Shown piece after piece: positions 50,136 through 60,841 of a stretch of 64,000 nucleotides of DNA (position 1 is its first letter; every line of letters begins with the position of its first letter). The position numbers were made by a program, and so were the translations under genes. Under the pieces are notes generated by a model, which was given only the letters and a program-made list of their open reading frames with translations, was not told the origin of the DNA and did no database searches. The DNA comes from Fragilaria crotonensis (Eukaryota > Bacillariophyta > Fragilariophyceae > Fragilariales > Fragilariaceae), in contig JAKSYS010000004.1 in the NCBI GenBank assembly GCA_022925895.1, forward strand, positions 338,768 through 402,767, in the 5' to 3' direction.

Positions 50136-50287
50136 TTTTGCACCCAGCCGAGTAAAGTGGAAACGCTTGTAATGGGAGCTTCCTATACGCAGCCGAGTAA
50201 AGTGGAAACGCTTGTAATGGGAGATTCCTATACCGTATAGGAAGCTCCCATTACAAGCGTTTCCACTTTACTCGGCTGGGTGCAAAA
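50136..50287. repeat. Perfect 54-bp fold-back with an internal direct copy
   Basis: The left arm 50,136-50,189 (TTTTGCACCCAGCCGAGTAA onward) is the exact reverse complement of 50,234-50,287. Between the arms lies a third, direct partial copy (50,190-50,233), whose end CCTATAC meets the right arm as CCTATACCGTATAGG. The DNA could form a long hairpin. No target duplication is visible at its edges. Confidence 0.95.
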
Positions 50288-51467
50288 TTAGAGCAGGTTT
50301 AACTTACTTAGCAAAATGGTTTACTTAGGGTGTTCGCGACCGTTACTGAGCGCGCGTTTTCGGTCATCCGTCCTTTGGTCGCTATTGATCATCAGTGATG
50401 GCAACAACACCACAGTTTGTCAGCATGCATTCATCACTGCTTCCACTGTTGTTTGAAAACCTACAGACAATTCGCAACAGGTGTGAATAACCCTGATAGA
50501 GTTCCAAATAACCTAATTGAAAGAGGGGTTTGACATTCCTTTGAGGCAAAACACTGAATGTGAGTACTCTAGTAATTAACTGCTGGTGACACATTTTGTT
50601 GACTTCACTCCTCTACCTGTGAACAACCAAATGCCTAACCGGTGAACAACCAAATGCCTAAGTAAGAACAACCAGCCATGAATTGCAAGCACATATAAAG
50701 CAGAGCTTGTGATGAATCAGAAGAACACCTCTTCTACTCTGAAATTTCACTTCATACTTCATACAATGGCTGAATGAAACCTATTAGCAATTCTGGAAAG
50801 CCTTTGTTTAGTACTTCTAAATATGTCTCTTGAATTCAGTCATGTTGCCACATTTCCCAATAAACAACTCCCACTGGAGATGGACAATGAACAGTCAGAT
50901 TCTTTCATAGTAGTATCTCATAACCTAGACCTACTCCTGATCTCCTTGTTCTGCCTGTGATCAAATCAGAGCGTGATAATTGCCTGCTGGTTAGAAGCCC
51001 CTGCCTCCATCATCACACTGCAAAGCAACAGCTGCAAGCTGTGAAATTTAACACTACAAGGTTTATGGGTAAGCATCAACTGCGGGTGGAAGCAAACGAA
51101 AATCATGGATTGCCGACGTGGTGTCCATATAAAAAATCACATCGAAGTATCGAAGTTCGGTAGCTACTCCCAAGTTCCACTTGAAAGTCAATGGTGAGTA
51201 CAAGAACTCGAGTACTTCTACCGGTATTATGCTGTGGTAATTCGCTCATGTTACTAAGATCAATGTAGGAAATCCCTTCACGCTTTCACCGCGTAAAGTA
51301 ACTCGAGAAGTACCAAAATTATACAGTCGTGCACAGTATTCTAATGGCATGAAATAATTGCGAGCAACTTTGTTGACCTCTCATCACTACACCTCCTCTA
51401 TTTGACCTGATTGTCATCCACTCTTCTGTTTGTTCTTCTTTGCCATTGTTCCCACAATACTGGCTTG
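50288..51467. other. Intergenic region
   Basis: Apart from the 23-bp duplication, nothing recognisable is seen. Short frames on both strands lack motifs. Confidence 0.4.
50616..50661. repeat. 23-bp tandem duplication
   Basis: CCTGTGAACAACCAAATGCC plus TAA is followed directly by the same string with two changes (CCGGTGAAC...). A third shorter echo (AGAACAACCA) follows. No gene is associated. Confidence 0.85.
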
Positions 51468-51830
51468 ATGTCTCTCAGTTGCAAGGACTCACGGGCATTT
51501 TTGGACAATCTGCAACGTGATCAAGCTCATAGAACTGCAACAGCAGCTGCCACCAACGCCGGCATCAAAAGGAAAAGGATCCGGAGGACAACAACTACAT
51601 CAAAGGACCGCGATAGCGACGAACTTGAAAATTCCTTGACCCCACCTATGATGCGCAAAGCACAATCGAATGCGTCGGGATTGCCTCCCAAGCCATCAGT
51701 GTTTGCAACAGCTGCTGCACCAGTTGTCGCGTTCGGCATCATTGCCGGGTCCACATCATCGTTGAGCACCAAAAGTTGTCATCAACGAAGTCTTGGGTTG
51801 ACGGATGGAACAGGCATGGCGAATAGTTAA
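51468..51830 (+). CDS. Hypothetical protein, low complexity
   Basis: A 120-aa frame beginning MSLSCKDSRAFLDNLQRD. It is rich in Ser, Thr and Ala, has a basic cluster (GIKRKRIRRTTTTSKDRD) that could act as a nuclear signal, and an alanine/glycine-rich tail (VFATAAAPVVAFGIIAGS). I do not recognise a family. It could be an exon of a larger gene or chance coding. Confidence 0.25.
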   Translation: MSLSCKDSRAFLDNLQRDQAHRTATAAATNAGIKRKRIRRTTTTSKDRDSDELENSLTPPMMRKAQSNASGLPPKPSVFATAAAPVVAFGIIAGSTSSLSTKSCHQRSLGLTDGTGMANS

Positions 51831-52869
51831 GAAGGATGACGAGGCAACTCATCATCCTTGGACATAGCTTTGTAGAGGCAAGGCGGGTTGCTTGGCCAAT
51901 TTTGCCAGAGGGGCATCCAAGACGCCCTGCAAACACATTTCAGACTTGCCCAATGGAGGGGCGGGCATCCTTCTATACCATCTTCACATTGGGCGCATCA
52001 TTGCAAAACGAGGAGTGTGTTAGTGATAACATCTAATGAACCAACAAAAGCAGGCACATGCAATAAATGAAACAAGAATGAAGTTGTATGAAAAATGTTG
52101 TAGGTCAAGTGCAAAACATGTGGCCAAAACACCACAGGTTGATCAGGTAATGAAACTTGGATTTGCAAACTTGGCTAAAATATTTTCGTTAACTTGGATG
52201 TCCAAGTTAACAAAAGACGAGTCCCACTAAAACACAAATCGAAGTTGAATCACGAGTTGATTAGTTCGACCACTTGGAATCTTGGATCGAATAACTTTTG
52301 TATGGACACCACCTAAAGTACATTTACAGTCCAAGGTATGTTCATACAATCACCTACTACAGTACTCCTCCGTACCACCTTGCACCTGATCATAGATTAT
52401 ATGGGCGGCGTCTGCGAGTAATAAGAAGGAACCAGGAACTTCGACACACCGGTAGAACTCGACTACATGTACCATGTACTATCGTACTACTAGTACGTCG
52501 TACCACTCTCGTTTAAAAAAGCCCGTGCACCAGATTCAGTATGCAGACCTCAGTGGCAAAATGTTCCGTTAATTTACGGACACGACACACCTTTGGGATT
52601 TAATACAGCCAAGAGAGTTGTCAGTCGCCCTGTCTAAATCTCCAACCTCCTGACATCTCTGGGCAATTGAACATTTTTCATTTTTATACGGATCGCATCC
52701 AATGATTTCGAAAAGACTTTTTCACCAATGGAGGTCACCAGCTGTTGTTGAAATTAATTTCCGGGTGCCTGCAAACAGATGGACAGGTTGTGTCTCGCGT
52801 CATAACAACAGCAGCGAAACAGACAACAACGAAGTAATACGTTTCATCCGAAATAGGTTTGCCAGAATA
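51831..52869. other. Intergenic region upstream of the bZIP gene
   Basis: No gene is recognised. 52,350-52,505 is dense in GTAC words. The last part probably contains the promoter and 5' UTR of the bZIP-LOV gene. Confidence 0.4.
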
Positions 52870-55800
52870 ATGACGGACCCTTATGGAGAGTTCGAAGATA
52901 GCGACGAGATGGAGGTAAGATAATGATGTGAAAGAGAATGAGAAATAAATGGAAAGGGCGCTGTGAACTTGATTTTTCGTCATCATGTTCCCACCACTCG
53001 TTTGCGGGCCGTGCTTGAGAATTGAGAAAATTGCGTTCGTTGCGGACTGGCTTCCCCTCGTGATGTCTATGATGACAAACCTCGTGAAGCCCTTGAACAG
53101 GATTGAAAGTAAAATCATTGATTTATTGGCGACATGTTTGGCTTTTCTTTCATCTCGTGGCCGTCATCGAGATTCTCGCTCGCTTGAAACCCCGCGTCAC
53201 ATCAGCAGCAAGAGTAATATTCGCATTTGCAACGAGCTTGATTTCGCAAGCTGCTGTGTTGGGTCGTTTCTGGGACGTCACACGTTTCGACCATGTATTT
53301 CTGCAATATCAATTGCCCGATGTCATTCGTTGTCATATTGCAAACCATGTTTGGGTTCGCCCTGGGGTTACCTCCCAGATTCGAGTCATTTTTGAATTGC
53401 CCTTGCTGTTTTTGTTTCTTATGTACAAACCATGTTCCTCAATGTCATTCTTTCTCTTTCTGTTGCTTTTGATTCCAGGAAAACGATGACGAGATTGGCG
53501 CCTTGGGGTCAATACTTTCTTGGGATGACGAAGATGAAGCTGCTGGTTCGTCTGCTGCTGCAGCTACAAATGGATCAGCGGTGGGCGATGGGGATAATTT
53601 ATCCTCTCTTCCACCACTACCTCCCGCGTTTGCTTCCTATCCACAGCAAATCTCAATAATGGCAATGCAAGCGAACAACCAAGCCATTCAAGCCCAAATA
53701 TCCCAGCAACCGTATCAGATGATGATGAAGAACGTACAGGGCTACGATGGACAGCAGCAGGTTGGCTACGCTCAGCAGAATGGACAGATTCAGCAGCAGC
53801 GAATACAAATGCCTGCTGGTCAGGGTCAGAACCAGCAGCAAGTGTCGCAGCAGTCTCAACAGGTACAAGCATACAACGTTCCGGCGCCAGCACAACAACA
53901 ACAACAGATGATGCATGTTCAACAGGTGAACAACTCTGTGCCAACCCAGAATCAAGTTCAGCAACAGCAACAAATACAAGCTCATATGAACCAGCAGCAA
54001 CAGCAACAGGTTCAAGCACAACAAGTTGCGATTTCCCAGCAACAACAAGCAATGTCGACAGGGCGACAAATGCTAGGAGTGGATCACAAGCTGTCCAATA
54101 CACGCCTGTTTACCAGCCACAGATTTATACAAATGCAACACCAGATCAGGTTTCGATGTCAATGATGCAAGGCCAAACACAGCACACTCAAGATCCGAAT
54201 GCCTTTCTTCGTCAAATGCAATTCCAATATCAGCAAGTTCCGGGTACAAATGCATCATCAAGAACATTGCAGCAAGCGCCAATTATGATGCAACAGCCTC
54301 ATCAAGTTATGACACAACAGTCAGCACCGATTCCACCTGTGCCCGCCACCAGGCGACCTCCGATCAAGCGTAAGGCGATGGATGTCAAACCACCAGCAGC
54401 ACCGAAATCCTACGTTGTGACTTGCAGTGATACCGATGGCGAGACTAGAGCCAGCAGCGAGTCCAGCAAGAAGGGGAAGAAATCCAGCTTGGAATCAATC
54501 GACGATTTCGACGAGGACATGGCTAACATGACCCCCGCTGAGAAGGCCAAGGCGAATCGCGATCGGAACCGTGAGCATGCCCGTAACACAAGGTTGCGAA
54601 AGAAAGCGTATCTTGAGCAGCTAAAAATGACCGTAGACGAATTGTGCCTCGAAAGGGATACCCTGGTGTCTGAGCGAGCGGGTGCATCACATCTCTTGGT
54701 CGAAATGCACAACACTCGGACTGAGGTTTTGATGTCGTTCTTCGCTCTGAGGTCTGTGTTCGAAAAACAGCGAGAGCTGTGGGCGAGTATTCTTGACGAG
54801 AGCTGCTTCGCTTGTGTGATGCCAGTCACACCTTATCGATCATTTCCTGCGAGCGAAGTCCAGGTGTCGAAATGTCAACGAACTGTTCTTGGTATCGATG
54901 GGATGATGGCCGACACAGCTTCTCTTCATGTGTTGCTCAACAGCCTTGTGGACAGGTCGAGGTATCCAACGGCTGAGATTCAGTTCCGATACACGTTGGT
55001 TACGGAGGATGCTGTTGTGGCTGGTAACCAAATGATGGCGCGATGGGTCATGTCTACTATCAACGCGACCCAACTAGGCGCTCGAATGGAAGTTATGAAA
55101 CAAGGAATGCTGTGTTGCAAATTCAACAGTGCGCACAAAATCATTGGGCTTGAGCTTATGTTCGATGTTATGGCATTCATGTTGCAGCTCAAGCAGGCGA
55201 CCGGCTCTCACGAGTTCGCAGTTGTTCCCAACACTGTCCAAACCTGCCAGCGTGCGTTCAAACTACCAATGGTGATGACACTGGCTGAGCCTCCTTACAC
55301 AATTGTTCAAGTGAACAAGTTGTGGGAGGAGATGACTGGCTATAAGGCGGAGGATGTCGTTGGCAAGGCATCTTGTCGTATTCTTCAAGGACAAGAGACC
55401 TCCCGGAAGAGTGTCGACGACCTCATGTCAGAAGTTCGGTTCAAGCGACCCACTGCCGCCGTCCTTGTGAACTACACCAGTCAAGGGAAGATGTTTCGCA
55501 ATTACATGAATGCGTATCCCTTGAGTACGGATTCGAAGATTACCCACTTCGTCGCCCTTACTGAGCATTCCGAGGCCGTCGACTCAGTGGCTGATCAAAA
55601 AGTTGCTGCGGCAGAACAAGCGACACATCCTGCCCCAGCTGCGATTTCTGCACAAAGTATTCTCCCATCTGGGTCTGTAGTAAAGCCCACCCCGCAGCTG
55701 ATGCACATTCAACCAACACAAAACACACACCCAGCTGCTCAATTCACGATTCAAGGTCAGCCGTCCCTCGCTGCTGCTGGCGTCCCGCTGCCAATGACCG

Positions 55801-55958
55801 GAGGAGCTCATGTTGTGTACTTTCAATCGCAGCCTGGAATACTACCACAGACTCCACCAGGCATACCTGTCCTCCAGTCAATCACTAGAGCTCCCGCCGT
55901 GATCGCTCCCAGAAGCACTCAGCCCAGTCAAATTGCACCACAGCCTCGGATTTCATAA
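52870..55958 (+). CDS. bZIP transcription factor with C-terminal PAS/LOV-like domain
   Basis: Proposed exons are 52,870-52,914 (MTDPYGEFEDSDEME) and 53,479-55,958; the 564-base intron starts GTAAGA and ends TTCCAG in phase 0. The product is about 841 aa if one apparent one-base loss near 54,040-54,075 is allowed for (reading changes from QQQQAMSTG to the frame giving SQAVQYTPVYQPQIYTNATP). Order: acidic start, a long Gln-rich activation-like region, a basic zipper (about 375-410; NREHARNTRLRKKAYLEQL, with the N-x7-R signature), a conserved middle block (FRYTLVTEDAVVAGNQMM, RWVMSTINATQLGARMEV, LELMFDVMAFMLQL), then a PAS/LOV-like domain (about 607-705). This order, bZIP then LOV, is that of stramenopile aureochromes and bZIP-PAS factors. 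The LOV-like core keeps a cysteine in SCRILQGQET (codon at 55,374) and the Asn pair of LVNYT and FRNYM. Other flavin contacts differ. Confidence 0.82.
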
Positions 55959-58900
55959 GGCTGAGAGGTGTCATGGGACTGCTTATGTACATACCGTCAG
56001 CTTGCAACCGCTCTGACCACAGGGAATTTTCATCCTAAGTGCGTGGTTCTCTGCAAACTGGAAAGGGACAGATTAACTGTATCTCTTCGTATACATACAT
56101 CCTAACCATAGTTACTTTTTCATGCTATTATATCGCTGGAGCTGTCCTGTGCCTGTTTGCCATTAGTTGTTACGAGCACAAGTGTCTCAACGCTGTGTTC
56201 AGATCGAAAAAGTTAAGCTTTAGTATGGGGCCTAACTAGAGGGGCATTGGGAACTGGGATTCGGGGCTCCCGTCCATATATGACGATTTAGCATCAGGCA
56301 GCTTGGGATTTTGTTTTAGATTTGCACGGAATTGCAGAAGACCAAAATATGCTCTTCACTCAATCATCAGTATCAGGTATCAGAGGATCATTTCGGATTG
56401 TGCCCAACCTCTGCAATGGCAGTCTGATTGTGAGCAATGCAAGGAAATGTATCAGCTGCTAAGGCATCAACGTAAAGAACATATTCCTTCCAGATCGAAG
56501 GGAATTCCATGGCCATTTACTAGAACAAAAATGTTCTAAGTATCAATGACCTGACAGGTCTTGCCAATCATGACATTTATCAAACCTTTGATGATGCTTC
56601 CTGCATACGAACATTTGAGGAAATAACCCTTAACTACTATGTGCACGAGCATCCTGCTGCTATCACCTGAAATTTCGCAGTAATCTTGGTTGTAATAGAC
56701 AATTCAGACTATTTCTTATGACCATAAACCTCTTGAGGGTATGTTTCTCAAGATCTATCTAGGTGCATGGAGACCTTGCCAGAGGAAACAAAGGAATGGA
56801 GATAGAAATTTGTGTATTGAGAGCGAACTGTTGAATGTATGATTGGAATTAGTGTGTGCGTTGGTGCTGTTGCAGGCGAGGCATCATCCACTTGACTTGA
56901 ATTTCAATCAGCAAGCTCCTTTACAATCTTTTCTCCGTCAATAATCGACTTCATGAGGTGATGATGAGTAAAAGATTTATTGGTGCTTTTGTCCCAGCAA
57001 GTTGAGTTATCACTGCCATAAGGTATGGCTCACACTGGTTGCCTTCTTTACTACTTGATATGTTAAACCGAAATGCTGAGAAATGTGATTACAAGCAGCG
57101 CCTAGCAAAGCTGAACTGCGCACAAAGAGACATGTTTCAGTGTCAATGCGTGATCAAGCCCTCAACCTCGTCACCACGGTACACCAAGCAGACAAAACGC
57201 ATATTGCCAACCAAACTAAACACCAGTATGCCCGTGAAATGGTTTTTAGCTTGTTTTCCAACAATCTCTATAAGCAGAAGGCCATTTTCACTTTTTATAA
57301 ACATGGTGTTCAGAAAATGATATTTTGCTCACGCAGAAATAAGGAAAGTAGGAGGAGATGCAAGTGTCTTCACATATATGGTCTCATTGATGCTGTTCTT
57401 TGAAGGCATTTGATCGGGCTCATTGATTTCTTCAGAGGCCATTATACCTATAACATTGTGGCACCCTAATCAGATCCATATTTGAGTCCATGTAGGTTCA
57501 GTCGTGAGTTCATTGAGCTTATTCGAGACCTCCTCTACATCAAACCAACATCCTTGACCAATCTTTAATGCAAGTCAAGAACAGAAATTCTCTCCAAGGA
57601 GGAAATTGGTGTGACAAGTGAGTGTGGGTGTGATACTTCTACTTTCATTAAAGTACTAATTACAAGTAGATAGACTCTCTGAGGAATTATATTGCTTGTA
57701 AGTGTAGAATAGATTCAAAGAAGCCAAAATGAGGACCCCCCCTTGATCAACTGATAAGGAGCATGAATTCACCTTCTACCAAGCTTGTAGTGCAGGACAT
57801 CACATTACTAGCAAGGCAACAACCACAATACTCTTTACTAGCATTTTCATCTTTTTCTGAGTGGGAGCCGACCCAACAGTTTCTGAAGAAGTGAACTTCA
57901 TTTTGTCAACAAAGCACTTCCAAGCTATCTCATCTTCAATCCTACTTGTTGCTTCTTGTGGTAGGTGATTCTGATATCATGTTGGAATTGGGCATCAATG
58001 TCCGTACAATGTCTAACTCTGACACCTTTGCCAAGAGGCAATCCCACTTGTAGCTATTAGCTAAATCCAATACAGACAAGGCCCTGTGCATCTTCCTGAT
58101 GCAAGCATTTCTTTGTGAGATTGGCTGTTATTGCCTGATATGGTGAAGGTGTCCAAATTTAGTACCAACCACTTTCCCCCTGATATCCATACTTGTCTTG
58201 CTCTTCCTTCACAAGAATGGATACATTTTCTTGCATGGCAAGATTAGATTCTGATGGCAACAACTTTGCAACAAGGTTAAACAAGGTGAGTGCACTAGCT
58301 ACTTGCACTCACAACATTGATGCCATTGTCAACTTAAAACATTCGTCTCAAACATTTTCATAACTCTTTTCTTGTCCACCAACAAACTTGGCGGAACAAA
58401 GATGATGTTGGTGAAGTCATCATTTTCAATGCCTTCCTTTGTTAAGAAGATGATTCTCTTGACAATGGTGGTGTGATCCTCCTGTTGAATCATGTGCTGC
58501 AAGAAGAGCCAACATCATCTCCACAACTGATTCTCACTGTCATCATCACTAGGAAATCAGCATTTATTTTCTTGACACAATTTATTCATCGGCCAATATC
58601 AAAGAAGTACCACTTAAGTTTCTTAATTTTTTTGGGCAGTTACTCTTGTATTTGGTTGTAGAAAAGACCAATGACCATGGCAGGTGTTTCACTTGTGCCC
58701 AAGTATGATGAGAGACTTGTGTAGTAGTACTACTGATGCAGTGTCTCATAATCCTTCCATGGTATTGATGCATTTGACTTGCATAGATGGCTAACACAAT
58801 TATCAGTGTGTAGCTTGGAGCTGTTTAGCATTAGCCATCCTTTTAGTCAGGAGTGTCACCATTGTTACGGCCAAAACTATGTATGCATCAAATGTACCAC

Positions 58901-60800
58901 AATCCATGCATTCTTGTTTGACACCATTTCACATACACAAATCTGTAGAACATCCTTCAGGTACCAATCTTGATGCAATTTCAAGGCACCCCGGTCTTCT
59001 TGGTTGTCATGGTGAGAAGTTTTGTCACTCCAGAATTGAACATATAAAATATGTTTGCATCATCTTTTGACTGACAAAGTTTGACCATTTTTAAAGGCTG
59101 TGGTACTGTGTATACCAAGGAATACGAGGGAAAGGCCGTACGTCGGGATTTTTGCAAACTTGCTAACCTTGGAAAATTCCACAGAACAGGAAGGCCTGCC
59201 TGCGACTTGCATCTTAAATCTTAACTGCTGACAGCATACTCATATCATAGCGTACTGTAGTATAAGGCAGGGATTGGAAAATAGTTATTACTGGTACCGG
59301 ATACCAAATACCGATGGTAGTATATACCCCCACCAAAACTGAGATTTTCCCACGGTATAGTATCCGATAACTGAATTCACATCGGTACTGGTTCTATGCA
59401 TACCTACCAGGGTGCTTTCGAGTAAACCAACCAGTAACCCTTACCCATTGGTTATTATTTACCAAGGAAGGGCGTTGCTATGTCGAAAGGCGGTATTAAG
59501 ACATACCGACGTAAGGATGTACATTCAGCAATGCATTTTGAAACACGCATGACGGCACATTTATTATTTTTGCAGCAAATGTCTAAGTAAAAGCCAGTTC
59601 CGTTAGACGTTTCAGTACTGTATTGCACCCTACAGTACGTTGCAGTAGTACCGATACCTACCAGACTGGAATAAAAGATACCGGTCATTTACCCGATCTC
59701 GAAATAAATGGGCAATATAGTTTATGCCTACCATTAAGGTGCATATTATCCGGATGAAAATTGTACTTAATTGTACTTTTGTACTTTCAAAAGTACAAAA
59801 CCCGGAAATTAAACCCGGAAATGATGTACTTTTGTTTCCGGGTTTTGTACTTTCAAAAGTACAAAAAGACAATAACATTTTCAATAACATCTTTTCGATG
59901 TTAGGCGAACCCGGATTGTACTTTATATACTTTTTGCGAGATTTGGGGTGTGTTGTCGTAAACGTTTGTCCGGACTGACTTTCTTCTATGTATGACACTA
60001 TGCAGTACATCAGCACCCGTTGATACAGTCGTAGCAGTACAACAACGAAACATCGCATCATGTCGTTGGAAAAGAAGTGGCGTGCCCATGCAGAAGTTTA
60101 CATTTGAAAAGCTGCGAGTGCCACTACAATGAGACAATGCTGTTCATATACAACACAACTCTATAGTGGCGCCAACCACCGATGCAATTTCCGTTTCTAC
60201 TACAAATTTGACGACGAACGACGATGCCTATTTGCTACTAGTATGATTATGTGAGTGCACGTTCCGTAATATTTGACGGATCGTGACAATTAGCTATGGT
60301 GCGGTTCTTCGCCTTGTTTCACGGGACCGTTGCACAGTGAAGATCCAAGAGGAGGAGGGTATGATTGGTTTGCACAATCTCCTGGTGATGTGATGAGCAG
60401 CGAGCAGGAAGTGATGAGTGGTGTGGGTGATCTTGTTTGCGCCTCACAGTTTTGACGGGCGCATATTCAGCTGAATGACACATGAACCCCAAAACGTTTA
60501 CCGAAACGAAATTGCATAACGTAGAAATTTCTTTTTGCCCTTCCGGGTGAGGCCGGTGCTTTCAGCCAACAAAACGTCTCGCAAAACAAACCGTAGTAGT
60601 CTTTTCTGTGAAAATATGGTCCTTGCAGCCACAAAAAGTCCACGCAAACGGGCATGCTCGCTTTGTGAACCGGGTTTTTAACAAACCGTTTTCGAGAGTT
60701 TGTGAACAGCCGGATTTTTTACAAACCCCATCACTAAAGTATTCCTTAATAGGGTTTTAGAGATGCATCGGATGATGTTTTGTAGAATTGCAACCTTCCA
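55959..60800. other. Gene-poor region of 4.8 kb
   Basis: No gene is recognised. The translations are short and without motifs. 59,240-59,870 is rich in GTAC and GGTACC words and contains a compound palindrome listed separately. At 60,650-60,745 two similar strings (AACCGGGTTTTTAACAAACC and CCGGATTTTTTACAAACC) may be subterminal repeats of the Harbinger element that follows. Confidence 0.45.
59778..59866. repeat. Nested palindrome of GTACTTTCAAAAGTAC units
   Basis: A 31-bp arm (59,778-59,808) matches 59,835-59,865 in reverse complement with two mismatches. Each arm itself contains a near-palindrome (GTACTTTCAAAAGTAC) and the string ACCCGGAAA, which also recurs in the loop. Confidence 0.85.
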
Positions 60801-60841
60801 ATGACAACGGCATTGGCGGCGATTTCATCATATCACATCAC

